The position numbers and the translations under genes were made by a program. This document shows positions 49,909 to 58,976 of a stretch of 64,000 nt of DNA, piece by piece. The notes under the pieces were generated by a model that saw nothing but the letters and a program-made list of their open reading frames with translations, had not been told where the DNA came from and searched no databases. The stretch covers positions 9,212,499-9,276,498 of the forward strand of contig JAQFVV010000012.1 of the NCBI GenBank assembly GCA_028023455.1, written 5' to 3'. Origin of the DNA: Epiperipatus broadwayi (lineage: Eukaryota; Onychophora; Udeonychophora; Euonychophora; Peripatidae). The first letter of the stretch is position 1. Every line of letters starts with the position of its first letter.

Positions 49909-50165
49909 TATACTTATCTAGGAGATTCCACCTGATTTCTCCACATTTTCCTAAGAGTGAAATTGATTAGTGGTTTCCATACATTATGTATAGTCACACT
50001 GGGTTGGCTTATGGGATTTTTTGCCGTTGTCATGTGAACAGCTTCTTTAAATTTTCTTCTTTGTATTGTTTTTTTTCTATCCAATATTTTTGTATTTTCC
50101 CAATTGAACATTGTTCATTGGGACATACATGGTCTGCTACCTTAGATATATCTTATTATTTTTAT

Positions 50166-51299
50166 AATTTAAACATACTAAGTGTATATATGATTTAAAA
50201 TTTGTTATAATAATATAAAATTTTAGTTTATTTATTATTAATAATTAAAAAAGTAATTTCCTTAACATTTGAATAAATAAATTATTGTAGTTTAAAAATA
50301 TATATGCAAATAATTTTACATAAAGTGCTATAGATTTGAATTGGTATATATGGACTTAGAGCAATATGAAATAAAATTGAGATGTTCTAAATTTGAAGGA
50401 TTATTCAAATTTTATTTTATATGTATTAAAAGAATAAATGTTAAACAGATAACTTATTTTAATATTTTTGCGAGTAATAGTATAATTTAATTAATTTAAG
50501 TTCAATGGTTTATTTGTTCCTTATTTATAAAGATATATAGTGTATGGTGTGTGTGTATATAATATTTATATAAAGTCAATATTATTAACAGGCATGTAGA
50601 TGTTACATTATTCTAAGTTTGATGTTATATTATGTGAATATTCTTCTGTCTTGATTATTTAAAATAGCAGAAGTGAAAAAAAAATTTTTTTTGAATTGTT
50701 ACTATGATAGGAATGCTTGCAGAGATTTGTGCCTTTTTATTTATATATATGTTATACCCCATGCATTGCAGTGGAAATTCTAGTGTATGATGATTAGTTC
50801 TATGTTTATTAATCCATATTTGTATAATAATGTTTAAGGGCATATATTTTATACATGCACTAGAAGATAGACAAATATATTGTTGTTATGAAATAATATG
50901 GTTGAGTATCCTTTTGTCATTCATCTGATTGTATCTAAATATCATGATTTGTATTGGTATTGTACATGCATAGCATCTTTGTTTTTCATATTAAACATGA
51001 AATAATAAGATAATAAGTTTTAAAGTTACTGTTGGTAATAAATTTACTGTATTATAATTAACATATATAATATAACAACATACTTTGATCATAAGACTTA
51101 AACTTTGTCTATGGATCTTATTTTAATGTTTAGATATCTAGAAAATAATTTTGATTACACAAAATATATGATACCTTCAAATGTAATAAATTATAAGTTT
51201 CAAACAAGATTGAATAAGATTGCCATTATAAAATTTAAATTATAAATAATAGAATTTCATAAAGTAAAATCATATAATTAACAATTATATAGTTTTAAT
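50166..51299. other. A+T-rich, gene-free stretch
   Basis: Nothing recognisable. Confidence 0.5.
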
Positions 51300-51505
51300 T
51301 TATAGAATCTTTGAACATTCCATCATCAGATTTTCAATGAAATGGAATGCTGAAAAGTTGTGATTTGGAATAGTTTGAAGCCTGTCCATTAAAGTATGAA
51401 GATTTGCTATCTTAATATAAAGATGAGCATTGATTGTATATATGTGTGGAGATAATAATCTGGACCAACTGATGATTGCTAATTTGAAATAATTTGATTG
51501 ACATA
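51300..51505 (+). mobile_element. Fragment of hammerhead repeat, family 1
   Basis: The plus strand has CATCATCAGATTTTCAATG, GAAGCCTGTCCATTAAAGT, AAGATTTGCTATCTTAATAT and TAATCTGGACCAACTGATGA (core at 51469-51475). After the core, stem II is broken (TTGCTAATTTGAAAT) and the repeat ends, so the hammerhead is incomplete. Confidence 0.65.
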
Positions 51506-52405
51506 ATTGCAATCAATTATTATTATTATCATTCTATGTAGCAGTTGCCCAAATTTCTTACAAGACATTCAAAAAAGAAAACAAATAAATATAAAATGCA
51601 ATACAAATGGAAAAATAGAAAAATATATACCTTATAAATAAATCTTACTTTTAAGTAGTAAAAATAACAAATGAAAAAGATCACATATATCTATAGCACT
51701 GACTTAGTTTGTTACTAAACAAGGTAATATAAATAAATAAAAAGAAGAAAACAAACAAAAATACTTTTCGTACAAAATTCTAGAACTAAATATTAGTATA
51801 TTAAAGGATAATTATTGCAATAAATATTTATTAATCAACAACAACACTTATTTTTTTCTTTGCTTGTCATAAACAATTTTAATCTTATTATTTCAAACTT
51901 ATTATTATTATCAGATAATATAATAATTAATTTGAGAAAAAATTTTAAAACATTAATATTTAACAATGTTCACCAAACATAAATATTTAATAAATTTTTA
52001 TGAAAGTAAAAGTAAAATGGAAAAAAGCAAAGAAATTTAAATAATGAATAGGTCAGTAAAATAAACAATTATGAATTATTATTATTTAATTTGATTTGTT
52101 TTACATGAAATAATTTCATTAAAATATTCATTTATTAAGATCAAATAAAACACAAAATTTTTTAGCTAATATTTGAAATTTAGGGGATGGTGGCACTTTA
52201 AATATATACACATGATGTAAAATTAAGGATTATGGCAAAAAATTATTTCTTGATAAATTTGAGTAAGTTTCCATTTAAAATACATTCTAAAGAGGTAAAA
52301 TATTGGTTAAATTCATAATGAGGATATGGTTAAGAATAAAATACCAGTTTCCTATAGAAAAAATTAAAAGATAACATCACAATTTTAAACAGACTAAAAA
52401 AATCA
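51506..52405. other. A+T-rich, gene-free stretch
   Basis: Nothing recognisable. Confidence 0.5.
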
Positions 52406-52762
52406 GCATGTGATATCATCATCATCATCAACCATTAACAATCCACTGCAGGATGAAGGTCTCTCCAAGTTTAATCCATCTTCTCCTATCTTTAGTTTCT
52501 CTTCTCCACATCACCCCTGCATACTTTCTTATTTCATCCATCCATCTCATATGTGGTCTCTTTCTGGGTCTTCTACAATCTCTTGGAATCCAGTTTAAGA
52601 TTTCAATTGTCCATCTATTATCATCTCTTCTAGCAATATGTCCAGCCTAACTCCACTTCAATCTTTTAATTTTTTCAATGAAGTCAGTAACACCTGTTTG
52701 TTCTCTTACCCATACATTGCGTTTTCGATCTCTTCTTGTTACTCCCAACATGCATGTGATAT
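52406..52762 (-). mobile_element. Short 5'-truncated RTE LINE with 11-bp target duplication
   Basis: GCATGTGATAT flanks the insertion at 52406-52416 and 52752-52762. The insertion (52417-52751) starts with an ATC repeat tail (TGATGATGA on the minus strand) and carries only the last part of the RT protein. This reads GVTRRDRK, NVWVREQTGVTD, KRLKWSWAGHIARR and RKRPHMRWMDEIRKYAGVMW. It is the same family as 17840-18850, but it retains the NVWVREQ block deleted there. The target duplication is exact, so this is a fairly recent target-primed insertion, dead on arrival because of truncation. Confidence 0.9.
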
Positions 52763-53129
52763 ACATAGATATATTAATAGCTCATCTGATGATTAGAATA
52801 GTTATAAATGATTTTCAATTTTTTGTATTTTCTTTTAAAGTTAGAATGGTCACCCTTATTTGATAATGACGATATAAAATACATATTAAAGCTTATAATA
52901 TAGTTATAATATTGAAATGCTAGAATAAATAATGTTAATATAGTAGCAATAGAAAACTTATCAATTATTTTTATGACATTGCTTGATCATAGTAAACTAT
53001 CCATTTGATTTTTGAATAAAAAATATATATTTTCATTAGCACCCACACACAAATTAAATGCAATATAAAAAATATTATTAGCAGTATCTATGATCTCAAT
53101 TCTGCATGACATTTATAATCTTAATGATT

Positions 53130-53420
53130 TAACCCAGACTTTCAAGCTCCCTTCAAACATCTGCCCCATCTTACACAATGAACACACATGATCACATATA
53201 AGTGAAAAAGATAAATAATCTCCAATACACATATTTTGTGCTGGTCCAGATTATCATCTCTCACATATATATATAATCAGAGCTCAATTTATATTAAGAT
53301 AGGAAATCTTCAAACTTTAATGGACAGACTTCAATATTCTCCACCCTCCAACTTTTTAGCCATCCATATCACTAAAAATCTGATGATGGCATGTTCAAAG
53401 CCATTGTTTGCCAATTTTTG
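53130..53420 (-). mobile_element. Hammerhead repeat, family 1, with core deleted
   Basis: This minus-strand copy keeps the flanking blocks (CACATGATCACAT, ATTTATATTAAGATAGGAAA, CTTTAATGGACAG, CATGTTCAAAGCC). At 53215-53252 GGACCA is joined directly to AGCACAAAATATG, so CUGAUGA and half of stem II are missing. Stem I strands (ATAATC and GATTAT) survive. Confidence 0.7.
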
Positions 53421-54559
53421 TTGTCATACGCATGTTGACCATAAGTTATTCTGATCCCACACATGTAGGACTTTAAAACCATTTAAACACACAAAAGAAG
53501 GGTGAGCAAAATACAGGCTGAATCTGCAATATTTAAATACAAGTATAGTAAATATACTTAGGCGAGATCCTGGTAATTCAAAGTACAGTATATGATTTCT
53601 TCCACAAGTTTTTTGCATAGAAAATAAATAAGTTTTTTTCATAGAAAATAAATAAGTTTTTTTCTTACAGTTCTTTTGGAAAAGTCTTTTTTTAAAAAAG
53701 ATTTTCTATTCTTTTAGCAATTATATCATATCTATTTTCTATGTAAACTTTTAACATTTGTATCACTCACTTTCCTGGTAGCTATTTTCTTGGCAATCTA
53801 ATATTTCCTTGGGCCAGAATGTTTACCCATCACTTCATATAGCCAAGTCATTTTATTTATTGCTAATATCTTTATCTTTGAATTTATATTTTTTTATTAC
53901 TTCATTATTAATTATTTTTTAAATCATGATATTATACAACAACACAGAAGTTGCTTTTATACATCTTTCATCATTCAGTGACTTTTTGTTTTCACATTAC
54001 TGGTAAAATTTTATTAGACATTTTTCCTTTGCTAATTGTGCAATGATATAAAAATTGTCCAATAAAGTCACGGATGTCCAATCTGTGTGATAAAACAGTT
54101 CCCACTAATATGACTGCAGCTGTCCACCTTGGAAGAATCTAAAATTTGTTATTACAGAAAGGTGAATATCTTAAAGGTACAGATAGATTTTCCTTAACCA
54201 CAGTCAGAAATTAAATGGGAAATATTTTTTCAACAGCAAGCTGCATTACTGTTCAATATAATACTGGATATACAAAAGAGATGTAGATTTTGGGATAATG
54301 CATTATCCCAAGCTTTTGTATTTTGACAGTGGGTGGATAGAACTATAATTAAAGAACACTGCTCTAGTAGAATTGCTATATGTTTTCACTGACTGGAGGC
54401 TTATTCTTAATCCAATAAAAACAATATGCTCACTGTTTCATCCAAACAGCAGGGAATCATCTTCTAATCTGAATGTAAACTTTTGAAACAGTAAATTGAA
54501 ACACAACCCTTCTGCCCTGCAATTTAGAAGAAATATTGGATCACAGCCTAACTTAGTGT
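53421..54559. other. Gene-free stretch
   Basis: A less A+T-rich block at about 54050-54560 has no recognisable coding or repeat identity. The rest is featureless, apart from a short direct repeat TAGAAAATAAATAAGTTTTT near 53619-53660. Confidence 0.45.
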
Positions 54560-54683
54560 TTTTCTGAAGGTTTGTGATGATGGTGTTCTAGCTGTATTTT
54601 TATATTGGACTATTTCCATCATCTAATATGTGTGTTGAATGTCTTTAGAAAAGTTTAATTTTTAGTTATATTCCAAATGCATT

Positions 54684-54834
54684 CAACTGTTAGTAATATC
54701 ACAGCAAACAGGTTAGTATATGCACCAACTGTTAGTAATATCACAGCAAACAAATGTTAATAATATCACAGCAAACAGGTTAGTATATGCACTAACTGTT
54801 AGTAATATCACAGCAAACAGGTTAGTATATGCAC
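54684..54834. repeat. Tandem repeat, about 42-bp unit, in PLE 3' region
   Basis: Three full units of CAACTGTTAGTAATATCAC then AGCAAACAGGTTAGTATATG plus a partial internal unit. The homologous PLE 3' regions at 46480-46540 and 49075-49115 contain a single unit, so the expansion is specific to this copy. Confidence 0.85.
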
Positions 54835-54904
54835 AACGTTTCGAGAGGTATTTTTCTCCCCTCTTCTTCAGGTGTTGCTGGCCTGACCAGTGACAGTACT
54901 AGCA

Positions 54905-54990
54905 TGGGATTCGAACCTGGGTCCTTAGATTCTTGATTATTGAAATTTAAGGTAACACTCTAACCAACTGAGCCATCCTGCCAAAGCAAC
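54905..54990 (-). repeat. tRNA-like block in PLE 3' region (copy 3, best preserved)
   Basis: The minus strand has GGATGGCTCAGTTGGTTAGA (A-box region) and CCCAGGTTCGAATCCCATG, whose GGTTCGAATCC is an exact B-box consensus. It could serve as an internal RNA polymerase III promoter or be a co-mobilised tRNA fossil. Confidence 0.7.
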
Positions 54991-55012
54991 AGTATGTAGT
55001 AATTTCATATAC

Positions 55013-56380
55013 TTATCTATGAGGTTCCTCCTGATTTCTCCACTTTTTCCTAAGAGCAAAGTTGATTAGTGGTTTCCATACATTATGTATAGTCACACTA
55101 GGTTGGCTTATGGGATTTTTTGCCATTGTCATGTGAGCAGATTCTTTAAATTTTCTTCTTTGTACCTTTTCTTCTCTATCCAATATTTTTGTATTTTCCC
55201 AATTGAACATATGTTCATTGGTACATACATGGTCTGCTACCTTAGACACATCTGCTTTTTCTCTTCTAATCATCAGTGTATGTTCTTGCAAGCGCTTTTC
55301 AATGGGATGACTGGTCTCACCAATATATGTTCTTCCACATTCACATGGTATTTCATAGATGCAGTTTTTTCTTTTCAGCATTTCAAGTTTAGGCTTTGTA
55401 GATGTTAGAATTCCTCGTAGTGTGGTATGGCTCTGGAAAGCTGTTCTGATGTTATACTGATTGCAGATTTTCCTTAATTTGTCTGCTATTTTTGGAATGT
55501 ATGGATACACTACAGTACCAATAATTGTCTTTTCTCTTGATGGTTCTTTTTGTTGTCTATTTAATGTTTTCTTAATAACAGCTGATGGATAACCATTTTT
55601 CTTAAGAGTTTGTTCTATATAGATCTTTTCTTTTTCCAAATTGCTGGTTTCTGAACAAACTTCTTTTGCTCTGTTCCATAGTGATAGTATAACTCCATGT
55701 TTTTTGTGTTTCTGGTGTGATTGGATGTATAGGCTAGGTATTTTCCTGTATGTGTAGGTTTTCGGTAAACTGTAGTTTTGATTTTGCCATGAGGGAGTCT
55801 TGTTACAAGAACATCTAAGAATGCCAATTTTTGTTCTTGTTCTGGTTCTATTGTAAATTTAATTGAAGGGGATATGTTGTTGATGTGTGTCCAGAAAGTT
55901 TGTAGCAATGCTTCACCATGTGGCCATACAACAAATGTATCATCCACATAGCGAAGCCAAACTTTAGGTGGATAAGGAGTAGTTTTTATGGCTGTGGTTT
56001 CAAGTTCTTCCATGTAAATATTGCTAATCAGGGGAGACAATGGTGAGCCCATAGCCATTCCTTGATTTTGTTGGAAGAACTCTGTGTTATATTGAAAGTA
56101 GGTTGTTTTTATACAGAAAGTTAATAGTTCCATTATGCTATCAATAGGAAGAGCTGTTCTGGTTTGTAAACTATTATCATCATTTAACCTTTTTCTTACA
56201 ATAGACAATGCTTCTTCACATGGTACATTTGTGAATAAACTTTCCACATCAAAGCTTACCAGTAAGTCAGTTCTTTCAATTTTCATGTTCTTGATTAATT
56301 CTACAAAGTGTCTAGAATCCCTAATGAATGATTGGGTCTTGCATGCCAAAGGATTTAGAACTTTGAGAAGAAATCTTGCC
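55013..56380 (-). pseudogene. PLE 2 reverse transcriptase (partial) and GIY-YIG nuclease, one frameshift
   Basis: Two overlapping minus-strand frames (55615-56349 and 55013-55639) encode one protein broken by a single frameshift near 55698-55704, in an A-run that is longer than in the 46-48 kb copy. Order: RDSRHFVELIKNMKIERTD; SFDVESLFTNVP (motif A); QGMAMGSPLSPLISN (motif B); WLRYVDDTFVVWPHGE (motif C, YVDD intact); LAFLDVLV; VYRKPTHTGKYL; then, after the shift, EKEKIYIEQTLKKNGYPSAV, CIYEIPCECGRTYIGETS (GIY-YIG with the paired Cys) and the C-terminal SQPSVTIHNVWKPLINF. The N-terminal third is missing. It is otherwise well preserved and so relatively young. Confidence 0.9.
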
Positions 56381-57309
56381 AGAATGTCAAAAGAAAAAAC
56401 TTGCTAACCTACATGGGCATATCAAAAATCATAATGTACCAAGCAATGTAACAGCTTCATCTGTTAAAAATCTAAGTTCTAAACATCTAACAGATACTGA
56501 AATTTCTGTTCTTGAAAGAGGATTAAACTTTGCTGTAACACCATCTAATATCCCCTTATTAGATATAATGGCAGCCACTGAGGAAGTCACTCAAAAATTG
56601 CCTTTAGAAGAAGCAGCAGAATTGCGCTGGAGAATAAAAAGAACACTTGACAAGCAACAAAAATTGCAGTCAAACATATCCTATGGGGAGAGGAAAGCAA
56701 TTAAATCTCTCAAAGCAGATAAATCTATAATTATTCTCCCTGCTGACAAAGGCAATGCAACAGTTGTAATGGATACAACTGATTATGACAACAAAATACA
56801 AGAACTCCTCACAGCTGGCCAATATAGAAAAGTGGCAAAAGATCCGATACCAAGTATGGAAACAAAGTTACAAGCATTACTCAGAAAGCATCACAGATAC
56901 TTCACTGATTCAGAAAAGAGTAAAATAACATCATATTTCAGCAAAATTCCTCATCTTTATGGTCTACCTAAAATCCATAAGGATCATGTTCCATTACGAC
57001 CTATTGTTAGTTCTAGAGATTCATCTTGCCAGAATTTGGCAAGATTTCTTCTCAAAGTTCTAAATCCTTTGGCATGCAAGACCCAATCATTCGTTAGGGA
57101 TTCTAGACACTTTGTAGAATTAATCAAGAACATGAAAATTGAAAGAACTGACTTACTGGTAAGCTTTGATGTGGAAAGTTTATTCACAAATGTACCATGT
57201 GAAGAAGCATTGTCTATTGTAAGAAAAAGGTTAAATGATGATAATAGTTTACAAACCAGAACAGCTCTTCCTATTGATAGCATAATGGAACTATTAACTT
57301 TCTGTATAA
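56381..57309 (+). pseudogene. PLE 2 N-terminal and RT part, plus copy, cut by LTR element
   Basis: An uninterrupted plus-strand frame runs from ECQKKKLANL through SVLERGLNFAVTPSNIPLLD, SIIILPADKGNATVVMD, SYFSKIPHLYGLPKIHKD and VPLRPIVSS to SFDVESLFTNVP (motif A) and SIMELLTFCI. It stops at 57309 where the LTR begins. These blocks are the PLE N-terminal region, fingers and start of the palm. The frame start is artificial (a junction), since homologous sequence upstream at 48600-48950 shows that the protein extends further. The remainder may resume beyond the window after the LTR element. Confidence 0.9.
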
Positions 57310-57662
57310 TGAAGCAGTCGGATCTGAGTTCGATCCTAGCTTCATGTTAGTTACCCTAATACTAACCTTAAATTTCCGATGCAATGGGGCTTTATACGTT
57401 CAATCCACGCTAATTTCCATAATGAATAATTTATTTCAAATGTGTATTAAAATCAATTAGTTTCAGTTTAAAATTGAGAAATTCTCTTAATAAATTCATG
57501 ATAAAATATTCATGAATTTATATATATTACAATTGCGTGGATTGTGCGTATATATTTGTAAATATTTAAATATATATAATTTTCGAAAGTTTCATTGCGT
57601 CGGGAATACTTGTTTTTTTTTTTTGTACTTTTAAATAATTTGTTAAAGTTTGCGATTAAAAG

Positions 57663-57832
57663 CTACATTCCTTCCATGGGCTTTCAAATTCTCAAAAACA
57701 ACAGTAAAGTTTTATTAATTAAAAAAAGATAAGAATTCAATTTCTAATTAAAATCATTTCAGATTTTAAAAATTAGTCTAATTAGGAAAGGAATTCAATA
57801 ATTAGTTTGAAAGCCTTACCGAAGGAATGTAT
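57663..57832. repeat. Inverted repeat in the LTR
   Basis: TACATTCCTTCC and GGGCTTTCAAA at the left are mirrored by TTTGAAAGCC and GAAGGAATGTA at the right, with further nested AT-rich pairing between (GAATTC and AATTAG blocks). A transcript could form a long stem. The same pairing is present in the second LTR. Confidence 0.6.
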
Positions 57833-57885
57833 TGGAAAACAACTAATTGATAATAAAATGAGCGCTAGCCTTAAGGCATCTGGAC

Positions 57886-57898
57886 AATATATATAGCC
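57886..57898 (+). promoter_or_regulatory. Putative TATA box of the LTR
   Basis: CAATATATATAGCCC is followed about 40 nt later by a C/G-containing start-like region (GTAGAGTAGTGCAGTGAACT). It is identical in the second LTR. Placement would leave about 600 bp of U3. Confidence 0.5.
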
Positions 57899-58414
57899 CT
57901 GAAAAGTCAGAAAAAAGAAAGATCAAGCTTTGTTGTAGAGTAGTGCAGTGAACTCTGTGCGTATAATAATTGTATTTCATCATGATAGTCGGCTAAAACA
58001 TCAGGAATCTGGCTACGGTTCCTAAAGTCCTGAGAAATCTTCAATGGAGCTGCTGAACCGTTTTCCGGATCGATAATTCCGCTAAAATAATGAAAGCTAC
58101 TAAAATACTACTCCAGTAGTTAACCAATGATGCCTACGTTTTCAACAACTTGGAGGTGTAACTTAAGGACCAGCGGAAGGGGTAATATGAACGTTAAACT
58201 TTCTGGCCAGTTCGAACTTTATTTTATACTCCTCCTATTTAAGAGCTCTTTATTATTTAATGTAAATCTTTATAAAATGCTAATATAAATTTATATTGTA
58301 ATTCTTTCAATCTCTAGTCTTTAAACTTTTTCTTTTCTTACCTGGCGGTTCGTTTAATATATATATGTTGGTGTGCTTTATTAATGTCGTATTTAAAAAT
58401 TATATGCCAATAAT

Positions 58415-58540
58415 CTTTCGACTCGATGAGCCCTTTGATTCCATTTGCCTCACGCAAATAATATAACATTAATTTCCAATAGTAATTCTCACGATCATTA
58501 GAACTAAATTTGAAAGTTCTATTAATCATCGAGTCGAAAG
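58415..58540. repeat. Perfect 15-bp inverted repeat in the LTR
   Basis: CTTTCGACTCGATGA (58415-58429) and its exact complement TCATCGAGTCGAAAG (58526-58540) are separated by 96 bp. Both arms are conserved in the 3' LTR. The loop between carries one of the few differences between the LTRs. Confidence 0.75.
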
Positions 58541-58976
58541 AAAATATTACATGTTTATTATTTGATAATTGGCAAATAATAAACTATTAGCTTCATTTTT
58601 CACCTATGTCCCCAGCTACTAAGTTACAATTGTTTATATACTCACAAAATGTTATAATATTGATTTCTTGTTCTACTAATATATATTTATTCGAATATAA
58701 CCTTAAATGTTTTTATTGCCAAAAAAGGTCGATAAAGGGTTAAATGTATTTTAATTCCATTTTTGTTATTTTAAATTGATATTCAGGAAGGGCACGAATA
58801 TTAAGGCATAATTAAGATAGTTTATAAATGTTTTCAAAATAGTTCGATAAAGCTCGTTTGACTTTAATTAATTGGTCAAGTCATCACGTAGAGCATTCTA
58901 CATGGGTTTTATTTTTCAACGATGACTATCAAGTCATCATCATCAAATGTTGCTGACGTAGGGCCATCTTCCGCTC

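Larger units (their letters stand above)
49290..49919. repeat. 11-bp target-site duplication around the mini-element
   Basis: TATACTTATCT occurs at 49290-49300 and again at 49909-49919. In the uninterrupted homologous PLE copy (near 55006-55020) TATACTTATCT occurs once, in the matching context, so this is a true target duplication. Confidence 0.9.
48961..50165 (-). mobile_element. Upstream partial copy (pseudo-LTR) of PLE 2
   Basis: In the minus direction this begins within the nuclease domain at about 50150, encoding FNWENTKILDRKK and then the C-terminal block SQPSVTIHNVWKPLINF (49914-50111). It continues into the PLE 3' region with a second tRNA-like block (49188-49265) and then joins the 5' end of the PLE 2 body near 48960. 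It is interrupted by the 608-bp insertion at 49301-49908. Confidence 0.75.
54560..56380 (-). mobile_element. Penelope-like element 2, minus copy, 5'-truncated
   Basis: The element has a 3' region with tandem repeats and a tRNA-like block (54560-55010), the nuclease domain and part of the RT. It is truncated at its 5' side where it meets an oppositely oriented copy at 56380/56381. Confidence 0.85.
57310..58976 (+). repeat. 5' LTR (minimum extent)
   Basis: The first 1667 bp are matched by 62337-64000. It begins TGAAGCAGTCGGATCTGAG. The repeat certainly continues past 58976, because the second copy is cut only by the window end. TGAAGC at the start is mirrored by GCTTCA 29 bp later, enclosing GAGTTCGATCC, which resembles a tRNA B box. 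Copy differences include A to C (57479/62506) and C to T (57598/62625), a one-base T-run difference, and GATC versus CC near 58493. Confidence 0.8.

Noticed and set aside
54684-54834. CRISPR-like array
   Set aside because: Units are directly adjacent without unique spacers, and the context is a eukaryotic retroelement.
56135-57283. Open frames antisense to the PLE copies (56135-56407 plus, 56984-57283 minus)
   Set aside because: They are shadows of the RT coding strands; the same peptide appears in both because the PLE segment is inverted-duplicated.
57310-58976. DIRS-type or tyrosine-recombinase element
   Set aside because: No recombinase, RT or split internal repeats are visible between the copies.
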